Positions 40,101-46,183 of a stretch of 64,000 nucleotides of DNA are shown piece after piece. The translations under genes were made by a program, and so were the position numbers. The stretch is from assembly GCA_963989385.1 (NCBI GenBank), contig OZ022502.1, forward strand, positions 50,275,454 to 50,339,453. Direction: 5' to 3'. Source of the stretch: Ctena decussata. Lineage: Eukaryota > Mollusca > Bivalvia > Lucinida > Lucinidae. Numbering within the stretch: the first letter of the stretch is position 1; the number at the start of each line of letters is the position of its first letter. The notes below the pieces were generated by a model. The model saw only the letters and a program-made list of their open reading frames with translations, was not told the origin of the DNA and did no database searches.

Positions 40101-43100
40101 AATGAAAGGCTTTGTGCAATAGAAAGCAGGTTCTCTCAAGAATTGCACAAGCCACTGCAGCTCTTACAAAGCTGATGCCAATTTGGAGAGATAACAACAT
40201 ATCTCTTGGATCAAAGGTGAAACTTATGCGCTCCCTTGTCATTTCCATATTTCTGTATGCCTGTGAATCATGGACCTTGACAGCAGAGTTAGAGAAAAGA
40301 ACCAGGCCTTTGAGATGAGATGCTACTGAAGGTTACTGAACATTACCTACAAGGACCATATAACCAATGAGGAGGTTCGCAGAAAGAACCAAGCAGCCAT
40401 TGCAGAATATGATGAACTCCTGACGATTGTCAAGAAATGGAAAGTAAGGTGGTTTGGCCACGTCTCAAGGTCTTCTGGTTTAGCAAAGACAATTCTACAG
40501 GGCACTGTGAAAAGAAAAAGAAGAAGAGATAGACAGAAGAAGAGGTGGGAAGACAATATAAAGGAGTGGACAGGGATGGATTTTGCCAAAGCTCTCAACT
40601 AGAGCAGCTGAAAACAGGACAAGGTGGAAAGGGATTGTGTCGAAGTCATCTGTGGTGCCCCAACGACCTTGTAAGGTTATAGAATAGAATAGACAATGGA
40701 ACCCCATTTACGGTTGAAAAGATTTTTGTCTTTAGTCAGAATCTGACATGGACCACTTGCTTAGCAGGCCAGTGCTAAACCCACTGAGCTAACAGGACTC
40801 CTAAAGGTACTGAAGGTTAAAAGTTGAGGTATATAGGCATATTTCCATCTTTATCCACTATTATTGCAAAGGGGAACAACTTCTGTAACTTCCTATTTGC
40901 TTTCCTGGACAACAAAACCCTTTAAAATCTTGGGCTGTTTAGCTTAAGGGCCACCATATTAATCTTTGGGGTATTCAGCACTGGTTACCTACTGTTTTCC
41001 CCAGAAATGGAAAAGGGCATGGCAATTTTTTTTGGTATATGGCACTTTAGTGCTTGGATCTTTACAAAGAGGGCACTTTGCTAACTTTAGTACAAGCTTA
41101 CAAGGGCGTGTTCCTTTACTTTCTAGTAGGGGATATACTTTCTTAGGGCATGTTCCTTTACTTTCTAGTAGGGGATATATTTTCTTGTCTGATCTGATTC
41201 TACATTTTCTGCTCCGGCAGTTCTGCCCCATATTTCTTTGTTCCAAGTTTTGGGACAGACAGGTCTCAGCGAAAACAGTGCTGACCCAGATCAGACTGCT
41301 CGTTTTGGAGCAGTCTGATCAGGGTCTACACTGTCTGGTACTCCACCTGTGTCTTTCGGACACATTGCAGCATTGTAAATTTTATATGTAAAACCAAACT
41401 GTTCTACTGTTCTATTTTTAGGACAATTACAGTAATTATTTCAGAAGTCCTAATTTTTAGAATTTTTACACTATTGTTCCATTTTTAGGGCCATTACAGT
41501 AATTATTTCAGAAGTGCTAACTTTTAGAATTTTTACAGTTATCACGTGTGACACCCTGTCTCCTCACCTTAGTTTGGTATTTTCTATCTTCAGTTTGACG
41601 ACCTCTTCTGTTGCTTTAGCAATTTCCTTCCAAGGGTCCCCTGATTTAGGTTTTACTTCAAACGCTGATGGAGGCAGCAAACCAATATCAGGAGCTGAAA
41701 AAGTATACATGTCAGGCTCCAGATAAGAAGAGGTAACACAGATAATTTAGGGATATTTATTCATATTTCTTCACAAAAACATATTTTGTGACCCATCATT
41801 AGAACCGTCTCGTCCAGACGGTTCTAATGAGGGGTCACAACATAAGTTTTTGTTGAGAAAAAAGAAAAATATCTTTGAATTATCCTCAATACCCCTCTTA
41901 TCTGGAGCTCTGCATGTGTAACATTATAGGCTTTACAATACGGCCAAAACTATTGTTAGTGTAACAATATGACCAAAACCATTGTGCAATACATTGCAAT
42001 ATGCTAGTCCTGAACTGCTAAAAAAAAAATTGCCCAGTAATACATTGGGGCTTATCTAAAATTCAGGGTCCATTGGTTTTTAGGACCTTGCTTTTCTTTA
42101 TTCCTGTGATTTTTTTTTTGTTGTTGTTGGTTTTTTTTTTTTTACATAAGGTATTCTGAGGTTGCTGATCATCTCTGGGTTTTTTTACATAAGGTATTCT
42201 GAGGTTGCTGATCATCTCTTACAAGGACCTGACCATATCACTAATGAGGAAGATCGCAGAAAGATCCAAGCAGCCATAGGAGAATATGACAAACTCCTGT
42301 CCTTGGTCAAGTAACGGAAACTGTGATTAACAATCCCAAGCGAGGCATTCTCGGTACAAATGCATAGTACAAAATTTGAAAGATTATCCATTCACTAATA
42401 CTCAAGTTATCGAAGGAAAACGAAGTACAATGGACAGACAGTTAATGTCCCGATCCGAAGGAAGGCCCTTTTTTTAAAGTCATCCCTGCAAATTACATTA
42501 AGGAAGCATTTTCGAATACCGGAATTCAAACGCTGTTACCCGGGCTCGAACTCAGGACCTTTAGCATCAGAGGCAAGTGCGCTAACCACTGAGCTATCAC
42601 ACTGAGATTAGAAGATTCAAGATTCATAATACAAGGACAGATAGGGAAATATAGACTGTTCTAGATCAATGGTGATTTACAAAACGTCTAGGAGAAGAAT
42701 GGATTTGGGTCTTAATTTCTGGATTCATCAGGTAAACCGTTGCTGGAATTTGTTGTAATCGTTGTAATCTGGGTCCTAAGGCCGCAATGACTCTCAGGTA
42801 TTATTCTTCTTAGTATGCTAACTATATTAACTGCTCGCAAGTATTTGGTGGTGCGCTGATATTAGATTTATGCTGATTTTAAGTTTATGAAGCGTCCTGA
42901 TCTCTCAAGAAATTCTTCGAAGATGTCATTTATGATGAGCCTTTCCTGATAGTATTCGTCCTCCTGGTTCACTGATAGGAATAATTCCATTGACCAAATA
43001 TTCAGTCCTGTTTGTTGTAACAATTTGACTTTCAATTTTTCCCTTAAATCTTCTAGTTCTGTACAGTCCAACACATAATGATCACGACACTCAACTTCTC

Positions 43101-44370
43101 CACATGTACAGTATGGTTTATCAACTACCCCTATTTTGCTTAAGTATTCATTTAAACAATATCCTGTTCTGAGCTTTGAAATTATTCTGGGATACTTCTG
43201 TATAATTGTTTTATTTCTTTTCAAGCCTACTATAATTCTATATGTATATAATCCTCTGCCATAATTTGTCAGATCCCACCTTCTCTGCCATTTTTTCTTA
43301 CAAGAAACTTTCACAGCGGTTTTGATATCTGATGCAGTTACAGGTCTTTCATCAGTTTCTTTCATGTTTTCCGCCTCCAGTGCTGCTTCTTTTGCCAGTC
43401 TGTCTGCCGCCTCATTTCACATTACATTACATTATCTTGTAGGGGACGCAAGTTGGTTCAACTTATATATCCCCCTCTCGGTTGGACACCCAGGAATTAT
43501 CCGGAAATACTGTGAACTGCTTGTCTCCAATAAAATTGTCCAGACGATTCTTGAATGTGTTTAAGGTCGGTGCTGTAACAACTTGTTCTGGCAATGCGTT
43601 CCATGGAGAAATAACTCTTGTTGAGAAGAAGTTCCTGCGAATTTCTTTCTTACATGAATTTTTCTTTAGTTTGAGTGCATGGCCACGAGTATGATTGTCA
43701 CTCAGCTGAAAGAACCTGTTGTAGTCAATGTCTTCTAGGTTGTGTAAAAGTTTGTATACTTGGATCATGTCACCTCGAAATTTTCTGTATGTTAGTGAAG
43801 GAAGTCTCAATGCTTTAAGTCTATCACAGTAACTCATATTCCTGACACTGTATACTAGCTTTGTGGCACGTTTTTGGACCATTTCAATGGCTTCAATATC
43901 TTTCTTATACCGCGGACTCCATATTATATTTCCATATTCTAGGTGTGGCCGAATCAGCGTTTTGTACAGTTTACTAAATGATTGCCAGCAATATCTGCGT
44001 GACCTGGTGTCCATTGAATATCTAGTCTTAGTCCTTTCTGTTTTATGACATCCATCTGTTTCTTGACCTGGTTTATAGTCCCCTGGTAGGATGATGGAGT
44101 CCAGCCCAATGTAAGGAGCCCAACCACTGACTGCCTATCCGAGAATATTACCCCACCCACTTTAACTGCATGTCAGAACATGTCAACAGCCTTTTTCAAG
44201 TGGCTGATATGAGATTAATAAATGTTACAAATTCACCTCAGTGTGCGGAAAATAAAGTGTTTCTATAACAACATATTCTAAAGCATTCACTGTGATATAA
44301 GTGTGCGTTTTCGACTACCTTTCGGCTTTGGTTTTGTGAAATCTGCAGGAACGTTCAAACTTTCCGCCAT
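8809..44370 (-). CDS. CCHCR1: Coiled-coil alpha-helical rod protein 1 (CCHCR1) orthologue, 21 coding exons traced
   Basis: Exons in transcript order: 44370-44319, 41694-41568, 39979-39925, 39247-38987, 33294-33210 (or -33201), 32498-32311, 31230-31095, 30639-30532, 28226-28177, 24665-24578, 23169-23059, 22340-22234, 21690-21578, 20912-20810, 19407-19283, 17507-17437, 14383-14266, 12576-12475, 11583-11432, 10359-10164, 8900-8809. This is about 813 codons, near the length of the human protein. Recognition rests on conserved patches known from vertebrate CCHCR1: an N-terminal GLLPPSAFE, LKKYIGE, VQLLNIRLNSMNEILKLQE, RWREKVFALLVQ, EKKLNDAKREHAKA, VVSLRQLERQ, EKERNLMM|ATLRQEGL and a C-terminal SVLEDLESLTNAV. 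Almost the whole protein is heptad-rich coiled coil. CCHCR1 localises to centrosomes and P-bodies in vertebrates (family knowledge). Phases agree everywhere except between 38987 (phase 0) and 33294 (needs phase 2), so one exon is missing from this model. Confidence 0.93.
9011..9822. mobile_element. Putative Tigger/pogo-like non-autonomous element
   Basis: Left end GTCAAACCTGTGCTAACAGT and right end TTTGTTTACAGGTTCGATGG are imperfect inverted repeats flanked by TA. Internal AACGGTCTCCTGTCAACAA and AACGGTCACCTGTAAACAA are related. In the last CCHCR1 intron. Confidence 0.45.
9823..10163. other. Intron sequence, nothing recognised
   Basis: AT-rich intron between the last two CCHCR1 exons; no repeat or ORF of note. 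Confidence 0.4.
10164..10359 (-). CDS. CCHCR1: CCHCR1 exon
   Basis: ATLRQEGLIGKVRSERSEPV continues the ERNLMM|ATLQQEGL motif, then a low-complexity linker rich in P, E and H; donor ATAG|GTAATT, phase 1 out. Confidence 0.9.
10425..10625. mobile_element. MITE family 2 copy
   Basis: GGGTACAACTCCATGTTTTT on the left, AAAGGGGTCTACTCTTAAAA, then GCAGATTTGTTTCCCCTGAC on the right. Confidence 0.65.
11432..11583 (-). CDS. CCHCR1: CCHCR1 exon
   Basis: VVSLRQLERQSVREKERSSE to EKERNLMM, matching VVSLRQIQRRAAQEKERSQE; acceptor TTTCAG, donor ATG|GTAATG. Confidence 0.93.
11695..11870. mobile_element. MITE family 2, partial copy
   Basis: TGAATGGGTACATGTTTCGG and TTCTTTCCTTTAAGAGTAGA; immediately 5' of a CCHCR1 exon in genomic order. 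Confidence 0.5.
12241..12440. mobile_element. Palindromic MITE family 3 copy
   Basis: Termini CCGTAAAAATTCTAATTATA and TGTCCCAATATTTTTAATTT are inverted. The internal GCAGTCTGATCAGGGTCCAC is the family core. Other copies are at 14413, 41225 and 45663. Confidence 0.65.
12475..12576 (-). CDS. CCHCR1: CCHCR1 exon
   Basis: Contains EKKLNDAKREHAKA, matching the vertebrate ERRLNEARREHAKA; acceptor TTTCAG, donor GCTG|GTAAGA. Confidence 0.93.
12639..12878. mobile_element. MITE family 1 copy
   Basis: TGAGCCACAACATGACAAAA to GTGGTGTGGTGGCTCA; inner arms CTCAGATCAGCCTGGG / CCCAGGCTGATCTGAG. Confidence 0.85.
13255..13515. mobile_element. MITE family 2 copy split by a SINE
   Basis: Left part ends TTCCAGGGGAATCA and the right part resumes CCAGAGGGAATCAACC, followed by GGGGTCAACTCTTAAAGGAA. 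Confidence 0.6.
13291..13452 (+). repeat. tRNA-derived SINE
   Basis: A-box-like TGTGTAGTGGGTAAGGCG and B-box-like GGTTCAATCC, then a tail GGGACGTAAAACC plus (CACT)n. Flanked by a 12-13 bp duplication CCAGGGGAATCA / CCAGAGGGAATCA. Confidence 0.75.
14107..14232. mobile_element. MITE family 2, right half
   Basis: TTTAAGAGTAGACCCCTTTT ... GGAGGTGTATCCATACACCT. Confidence 0.6.
14266..14383 (-). CDS. CCHCR1: CCHCR1 exon
   Basis: ACSRLSERLEECQNDLDEAN to MNLDQ; acceptor TTTCAG, donor CAGA|GTAAGT, phase 1 out. Confidence 0.88.
14413..14613. mobile_element. MITE family 3 copy
   Basis: GACCCTGATCAGACTGCTCC faces GGAGCAGTCTGATCTGTGTC; right end CTGTCCCAACATTTGTAA. Confidence 0.7.
14871..15817. mobile_element. 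TA-flanked TIR element (pogo/Tigger-like, non-autonomous)
   Basis: Left CACTGGAGCGCCGTTATACC and right GTTATAACGGCGCTCCAGTG are inverted repeats with TA on both sides. 947 bp with no transposase ORF. Confidence 0.8.
15847..17154. repeat. 94 bp tandem repeat array, about 14 copies
   Basis: Each unit contains GAGATACAGGTGCTTGCCAG, a T-run, GGTCACTGTGACCACAAATG and TGACAATACTCTTCTCC. Three forms occur: full 94-97 bp units and two shorter ones lacking the AACTGGACATCAC segment. In a CCHCR1 intron. Confidence 0.95.
17213..17392. mobile_element. MITE family 2, partial copy
   Basis: AAAGGGGTCCACAGTTAAAA, centre TTGCTCCTTGGGGAGAAAAT, then TTTAAGAGTCGACTCCCATT. Confidence 0.6.
17437..17507 (-). CDS. 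CCHCR1: CCHCR1 exon
   Basis: YEDELTSLKQSCGDLEHIVQ to EKSE, 24 codons; acceptor CTTCAG, donor GAG|GTATTA. Confidence 0.85.
17641..17663. repeat. Poly-G tract after (TG)n
   Basis: TGTGTGTGTGTG followed by a G run of about 20. Length is likely unreliable. Confidence 0.8.
17915..18443. mobile_element. TA-flanked Tigger-like non-autonomous element
   Basis: Left CAGTTGAACTTCACTGGCTC and right GAGCCATAGAAGTTCGACTG are inverted; TA duplicates at 17913-14 and 18444-45. Subterminal GCTCGAAC motifs recur. No transposase. Confidence 0.8.
18535..18745 (+). repeat. tRNA-derived SINE (family with GGTTTGATTCC B box)
   Basis: CAGCACTGGCCTGCTGAGCT, then GGTTTGATTCCCACTGG, then GGGGTTCCATTGCACACAGC. Further copies: 40641-40800 (-) and 46010-46183 (-). 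Confidence 0.65.
19027..19265. mobile_element. MITE family 1 copy
   Basis: TGAGCCGCGACACAAGAAAA to TTGTCTTGTCGCGGCTCA; well preserved. Confidence 0.88.
19283..19407 (-). CDS. CCHCR1: CCHCR1 exon
   Basis: YLQLELRAVIKERDRLAEQL to SIRQK; donor AAAT|GTATGT was chosen over an earlier GTTCTC because it gives the phase 1 needed by the next exon. Confidence 0.82.
19469..20722. mobile_element. Putative TIR element
   Basis: Left GGGGATATAACTGTACTGAA..GGGAGGTAA and right TTACCTCCCC..ATATTTATCCCC are imperfect inverted repeats. The left subterminal block (TCGGTTTTAAGGTC) recurs directly at about 20632. A truncated MITE family 1 copy lies inside. Confidence 0.5.
20116..20172. mobile_element. MITE family 1, truncated copy
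   Basis: TGAGCCGTGACACGAGAAAA to AACTCAGATCA, then unrelated sequence. Confidence 0.7.
20810..20912 (-). CDS. CCHCR1: CCHCR1 exon
   Basis: GLFARREAVLKLQLENGVPV matches GLIARKLALAQL in vertebrates; acceptor TTGCAG, donor CAA|GTAAAT, phase 2 out. Confidence 0.88.
20936..21173. mobile_element. MITE family 1 copy
   Basis: TGAGCCCCGACACGAGAAAA to TCTCGTGGCACGGCTCA; about 24 bp upstream (on the - strand) of the exon starting at 20912. Confidence 0.85.
21265..21480. mobile_element. MITE family 4, diverged copy
   Basis: GTGCTCCAGATAAGATGGGG and ATGGGGTCACAACATAAATT mark the family; right end eroded. Confidence 0.5.
21578..21690 (-). CDS. CCHCR1: CCHCR1 exon
   Basis: VGDNYQRNVEAVSTALSSLK to RLDMLK; acceptor ATTCAG, donor AAAG|GTTAGT, phase 1 out. 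Confidence 0.88.
22234..22340 (-). CDS. CCHCR1: CCHCR1 exon
   Basis: NLQRELSEAQQLALCLDDKI to LQAVAQ; acceptor TTACAG, donor AAAG|GTAGAC, phase 2 out. Confidence 0.88.
23059..23169 (-). CDS. CCHCR1: CCHCR1 exon
   Basis: VSDLEKKLSSAYNQIEQLSH to IERNSNM; acceptor TTTCAG, donor ATG|GTAGGA, 37 codons. Confidence 0.88.
23864..24067. mobile_element. Palindromic MITE family 4, inserted in MITE family 2
   Basis: AGAGCTCTAGATAAGAGGGA to CCTCTTATCTAGAGCTCT, with a central ACCGTCTCGATGAGACGGT hairpin. The flanks (23745-23863, 24068-24125) are the two halves of a family 2 copy. Others: 39340, 41713, 58808, 59549. Confidence 0.75.
24578..24665 (-). CDS. CCHCR1: CCHCR1 exon
   Basis: RWREKVFALLVQQKSS, nearly identical to the family hallmark RWREKVFALMVQLK; acceptor TGTCAG, donor AAG|GTTAGT. 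Confidence 0.93.
25151..25178. repeat. T-run and G-run
   Basis: A T run followed by about 20 G. Confidence 0.8.
25350..26336 (+). mobile_element. pearl/Helentron-like element with about 155 bp core repeats
   Basis: About six units containing AACTCAAAAAGTAAGAAAGC and TGTTCGCGACACATCGTCAT, then CGGACAGACGGACGC, then a terminal hairpin ATCCCCCGAACC / GGTCGGGGGAT followed by AAAAA. Non-coding. Confidence 0.75.
26547..27096 (+). mobile_element. pearl/Helentron-like element, short core
   Basis: Two partial core units (GTATATAGCCGGGGGCAGGG and GTATATAGTCCCAGGGCAGG), then GACGGACGGACAGAC, then a hairpin ACCCCGCCAC / GTGGCGGGGT followed by ATAAAAA. Confidence 0.7.
27732..27970. mobile_element. MITE family 1 copy
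   Basis: TGAGCCATGACACAACAACA to TTGTTGTGTCAGGGCTCA. Confidence 0.85.
28177..28226 (-). CDS. CCHCR1: CCHCR1 exon
   Basis: GSPDIEKMKQEGLLLT plus a split arginine codon; acceptor TTGTAG, donor AAG|GTAATA, phase 2 out. Confidence 0.85.
28632..28809 (+). repeat. Hairpin-tailed non-autonomous repeat, copy 2 of 3
   Basis: CAAACAAGACCTGTCTGCAT to TACAGGTGAGCAAAAA; same family as 7225-7396. Confidence 0.7.
28850..29999 (+). mobile_element. pearl/Helentron-like element
   Basis: Starts AAGAGCTCCGCAAGTGGGGC with ATACGCCTGTTT. About seven units with CAAAGGGAGGTAACTC and AAGTTTCATCA; then GGACGGACGCC and the end TTTCAAACAGGCGTATAATA. Confidence 0.75.
30055..30226 (+). repeat. Hairpin-tailed non-autonomous repeat, copy 3 of 3
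   Basis: AACAAGACCTGTCTGCATAC to GTACAGGCGAGTAAAAA. Confidence 0.7.
30532..30639 (-). CDS. CCHCR1: CCHCR1 exon
   Basis: VQLLNIRLNSMNEILKLQET aligns with the strongly conserved vertebrate motif LLxVRVxSxxHILALQE; donor AAA|GTAGGT, phase 0. Confidence 0.92.
30738..30800 (+). repeat. Truncated 5' end of a pearl-like element
   Basis: AACAAGAGCTGCACTGAGCA then ATACGCCTGTGGGG, matching the start of 28850-29999. Confidence 0.5.
31095..31230 (-). CDS. CCHCR1: CCHCR1 exon
   Basis: Contains QINQLKKYIGESENIPRPAE, matching the vertebrate LRKYVGE patch; acceptor CCCAG, donor AAAG|GTACAT. Confidence 0.9.
31523..31641. repeat. Long hairpin, about 50 bp arms
   Basis: GTGCTCATGTATTATTGAAT faces ATTCAATAATACATGAGCAC; loop region around CGGCAAAGCCTCG. 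Confidence 0.85.
31858..32096. mobile_element. MITE family 2 copy
   Basis: TAAGGTAACAGGTAAATGGG to GGAGGTGTACCTATACCTCC; the central loop is shortened. Confidence 0.7.
32311..32498 (-). CDS. CCHCR1: CCHCR1 exon
   Basis: VDRLSREHQKETDELTEQVT and following coiled coil to TQDL; acceptor TTGCAG, donor CAG|GTAGAT, phase 2 out. Confidence 0.88.
32577..32795. mobile_element. MITE family 2 copy
   Basis: Centre AATTTGCTCCAACAGGAGCAAATT; right end GAAGTATACTCAAACACCTA. Confidence 0.75.
33201..33294 (-). CDS. CCHCR1: CCHCR1 exon following the gap
   Basis: Open frame ERLFMVIEGWRNLQKKQKEA ending HEQ (donor CAA|GTGGAC at 33210) or HEQVDR (donor AGA|GTGATA at 33201); neither donor is strong. The acceptor TTTCAG requires two bases from an upstream exon that was not found. 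Confidence 0.7.
33435..37701 (+). mobile_element. Large pearl-like element: about nine 440-480 bp core units
   Basis: Units are marked by CATTTGTATAAACTATGATG (near 33752, 34204, 34651, 35090, 35572, 36020, 36480, 36936 and 37390), CAAGTTTCAAGGTCATAGGC and ATATGGGCATGGCGGCCATC. Ends GACGGACGACGGACGACGG, then the hairpin GAGCCTAAAGGCTC and GGTGAGCTAAAAA. Repeated open frames on both strands are by-products of the repetition. Confidence 0.85.
37702..38713 (+). mobile_element. pearl-like element abutting the previous one
   Basis: Core units start AAAAAGGGGCATAACTC and contain GATCCTAGCATCAGGGGTTC; then GACAGACGGACGGACAGGC; hairpin TATGCCCCCACAATTTC / GAAATTGGGGGCATA, then ATAATAA. Confidence 0.8.
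38805..38900. mobile_element. MITE family 2 fragment
   Basis: CTGTTTGCTTCTCTGGATGT and GATCTACTCTTAAAGGAAAT. Confidence 0.45.
38987..39247 (-). CDS. CCHCR1: CCHCR1 exon 4
   Basis: 87 codons of charged coiled coil (ELKNELRVLKCQQREEMTEM and following). Acceptor CTAG, donor CAG|GTAATC, phase 0 on both sides. Confidence 0.88.
39340..39535. mobile_element. MITE family 4, diverged copy
   Basis: TATGACCCTTCATTAGAACT faces AATGAGAGGTCACAACATAT. Confidence 0.6.
39925..39979 (-). CDS. CCHCR1: CCHCR1 exon 3
   Basis: Short exon encoding ETQHPSVALPIPAQAFQQ; acceptor TTTTCAG, donor CAG|GTAACT, returns to phase 0. Confidence 0.8.
40080..40640 (+). pseudogene. Non-LTR retrotransposon 3' fragment (reverse transcriptase C-terminus)
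   Basis: Frame 1 gives LMRSLVISIFLYACESWTLT; a frameshift near 40300 then gives LLNITYKDHITNEEVRRKNQ and VRWFGHVSRSSGLAKTILQG, with at least one stop. This is the common LINE tail (RTE/Jockey-like wording; clade not assigned). Dead 5'-truncated copy in a CCHCR1 intron. Confidence 0.8.
40641..40800 (-). repeat. tRNA-derived SINE
   Basis: The reverse complement shows GTTAGCTCAGTGGGTTTAGC (A-box region), GGCCTGCTAAGCAAGTGG and AATGGGGTTCCATTG; same family as 18535-18745. Confidence 0.6.
40828..40935. mobile_element. MITE family 2 fragment
   Basis: AACTTCTGTAACTTCCTATT and GGACAACAAAACCC match the family's left arm. Confidence 0.45.
41225..41490. mobile_element. MITE family 3 copy
   Basis: CAGATCAGACTGCTCGTTTT faces AGCAGTCTGATCAGGGTCTA; right part duplicated (TTTTTAGGACAATTACAGTA and TTTTTAGGGCCATTACAGTA). 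Confidence 0.65.
41568..41694 (-). CDS. CCHCR1: CCHCR1 exon 2
   Basis: Encodes APDIGLLPPSAFEVKPKSG then DPW..KLKIENTKLR, matching the N-terminal GL(I/L)PPSxF patch of the family. Acceptor TTTCAG, donor AAG|GTGAGG. Confidence 0.88.
41713..41912. mobile_element. MITE family 4 copy
   Basis: GGCTCCAGATAAGAAGAGGT to CCCCTCTTATCTGGAGCTC; central ACCGTCTCGTCCAGACGGT. Confidence 0.75.
42165..42320 (+). pseudogene. Second fragment of the LINE seen at 40080
   Basis: CTCTTACAAGGACCTGACCA and AATGAGGAAGATCGCAGAAA match the KDHITNEEVRRK region; frameshifted and ended by TAA. Confidence 0.6.
42330..42440 (+). repeat. Fragment of a pearl-like core
   Basis: ACAATCCCAAGCGAGGCATT to ACTCAAGTTATCGAAGG, matching 26895-26985. 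Confidence 0.6.
42535..42605 (-). repeat. tRNA-derived SINE head
   Basis: The reverse complement reads ATAGCTCAGTGGTTAGCGCA and GAGTTCGAGCCCGGG (A and B boxes). No acceptor stem pairing, so not scored as a tRNA gene. Confidence 0.6.
42860..43416 (-). pseudogene. LINE (I/Jockey-type) 3' end, downstream part
   Basis: Reads EAALEAENMKETDERPVTAS and LRTGYCLNEYLSKIGVVDKP followed by CTCGEVECRDHYVLDC, the C-terminal cysteine motif typical after RNase H in such LINEs; ends INLKSA then TAA. The upstream part is at 43981-44175. Confidence 0.8.
43417..43980 (-). mobile_element. 5'-truncated CR1/L2-type LINE inserted in another LINE
   Basis: Encodes LYKTLIRPHLEYGNIIWSPR and EMVQKRATKLV to SPWNALPEQVVTAPTLNTFK, the usual CR1/L2-like C-terminus, then an (AATGT)n tail. 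It splits the host LINE's RNase H motif between WTPGHADIAGN and EAADRLAKEA. Confidence 0.82.
43981..44175 (-). pseudogene. LINE (I/Jockey-type) RNase H part, upstream of the nested insertion
   Basis: VIFSDRQSVVGLLTLGWTPS and LRLDIQWTPGHADIAGN are RNase H motifs. Lies in CCHCR1 intron 1. Confidence 0.78.
44319..44370 (-). CDS. CCHCR1: CCHCR1 exon 1 (start codon)
   Basis: ATG at 44368-44370 opens MAESLNVPADFTKPKPK; donor AAAG|GTAGTC, phase 1. The start is chosen because it is the first ATG in frame with exon 2. Confidence 0.8.
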
Positions 44371-44802
44371 CTTTCAAATTCGAAGTTACTACTCAGATGA
44401 AAATTTGTTATTCATTCTTATCAAAATCCAATATTTGTTATACCTTTATCATTACAGATAATAATTTTTAAATATTATGTACGACGTGTGGGAAATATAA
44501 AGGGAAACAGTTGTTGATAAAAAAAAAGAAAACAGAATACGAACTTATGGCTTCATCAATGTAAACAAGTTTCAGAGCCACACAAGTCACAAGAGGTCCT
44601 ATTCTTATCTCATAATTTTAGATGTTATCAGAATACATATATACATTCAATGCCATATGTCAGTGGGTTTGTGAAGTACTTATCTTTCATTTCTCATAGA
44701 CAAAAATGCATGACAATGATCTGTTGATATATATTCATCAGTCATATTTTGCTGAAGAATTGTCAATTGTCAATTTGTCTTATAATATGCTTTTCCCATT
44801 AT

Positions 44803-45043
44803 TGAGCCGCGACACGAGAGAACCAACAAAGTGGTAGTGCGCCCAGCGCAGACTCAGATCAGCTTGGACATCCGCCCAATCTGATCAGAGTCTTCACTCT
44901 CTTTGCGCTCAAAGGGTGTCCAAGGGTCTTAGCTAGCTCCATGCGGACAGCGAAGACTCTGATCAGACTGGGCGGATGCTCAGGCTGATCTGTGTCTGCG
45001 GTGGGCGCGCAACCACAATTGTTGGTTTTGTTACTTTGCATGC
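44803..45043. mobile_element. MITE family 1 copy
   Basis: TGAGCCGCGACACGAGAGAA on the left; inner arms GGGCGGATGCTCAGGCTGAT; right tip eroded. Confidence 0.8.
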
Positions 45044-45662
45044 TATTATAGATTCAGCAAGTATAAAATAGGCCAACCTATCTAAGTCCTTAAGATTATT
45101 TATCATAATTTGAAATAACTCCTTTATTTATCCCAAATAAAGGAGTTATTTCAGCACAATGGCTATTGACAGCAATTTTTTTATGTTTCTTTTTAATTCA
45201 GAAAATGTGTTTTTAAAACATTGAGATCTATCCCAAAATAGTAAGTACAGGTAAAGTTTAAAGCATTTTTGTATCATTATCATTAATGTTATACATGTAA
45301 TTATTATAACTGTTATTATTGTTCTTATAGTTATTATTTCATTCTAGTAGAAACAGTAGAAAACAACATTAAAGTCAGTGAATCCTTTTAATCAAAAGAC
45401 TAGAAATGTGTGGGTTTTGGGCAATAAAAAATGGAGTTTCCATTTACCAAATGGACGATTGATACATACAGACCAGTGGGTGCCAAATGGTGCCTACATG
45501 TATGTTCCCTGGATGCTTCTTTATGACAAAATTGATATATATTTTAAAATTTGTACATCAAGTTATTTTAGTATTATCAGACTATATTACATATGTACTG
45601 TGTTTACCCACATCACTCTAATTTTTGCAGTTTTTGATAAAAGGATAAAAGTCACTTGTATA

Positions 45663-45876
45663 CTGTAAAATTCTAAATGTTGGGACACCTTTTATTATTG
45701 CTGTAATTCTCCTAAAAATGGAAGAGTTTGGTTTTTTTATGATGCAGTTAAGTGTCAAAAAGATGCAAATAGAATAGCAAACTGTTGACCCTGATCAGAC
45801 TGCTCCTTCTGGAGCAGTATGATCTGGGTCTGCACTATTTACTCGACCTTTCTGTCCCAATACTTAGAATTTTAGT
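45663..45876. mobile_element. MITE family 3 copy
   Basis: ACTGTAAAATTCTAAATGTT and TGTCCCAATACTTAGAATTT termini; core CTGATCAGACTGCTCC / GGAGCAGTATGATC. Confidence 0.75.
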
Positions 45877-46009
45877 AATCATATAAATCTGTTTCATATA
45901 TTTCCTAAATCCTCAATGATTACCACTGAGAAGGGTTACCCATGGTGATTAATACTAGAACCTCATTAGATCCACCTTGTCCCATAAAACCTTGTTGTGA
46001 CCCCTCATT

Positions 46010-46183
46010 AGATGGATGGATGACTTGCAGTTTTACTTCCATTTGAACCGTATCTAGGTAATCAGAATGATAGAGGGTGATAATGAAAAGCTGTGTGCAA
46101 TGGAACCTCATTTACAGTCAAAAAGATTTTGCTTTTAGCGGGAATTAAACCCAGGACCACTAGATCAGTAGGTCAGTGCTTAA
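46010..46183 (-). repeat. tRNA-derived SINE, part 1 (split by the retrotransposon)
   Basis: The reverse complement gives ACTGACCTACTGATCTAGTG, GGTCCTGGGTTTAATTCCCG and AATGAGGTTCCATTGCACAC. The remaining head is at 58083-58125. Confidence 0.7.
46179..46183. repeat. Target site duplication, left
   Basis: CTTAA, repeated at 58083-58087. Confidence 0.9.

Larger units (their letters stand above)
44371..46009. other. 5' flank of CCHCR1
   Basis: Would contain the CCHCR1 promoter. Contains a MITE family 1 copy (44803-45043), a family 3 copy (45663-45876) and the palindrome AAATAACTCCTTTATTT / AAATAAAGGAGTTATTT at 45113-45151. No gene seen. Confidence 0.5.

Noticed and set aside
42535..42605. Possible tRNA gene on the - strand
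   Set aside because: A and B boxes are present but there is no paired acceptor stem or complete cloverleaf; fits a SINE head.
8809..44370. Assignment of the coiled-coil gene to LEKR1 or another generic coiled-coil protein
   Set aside because: Motifs such as RWREKVFALLVQ, KREHAKA and VVSLRQLERQ, and the order of all patches, fit CCHCR1 specifically; the LEKR1 N-terminal CKYCG motif is absent.
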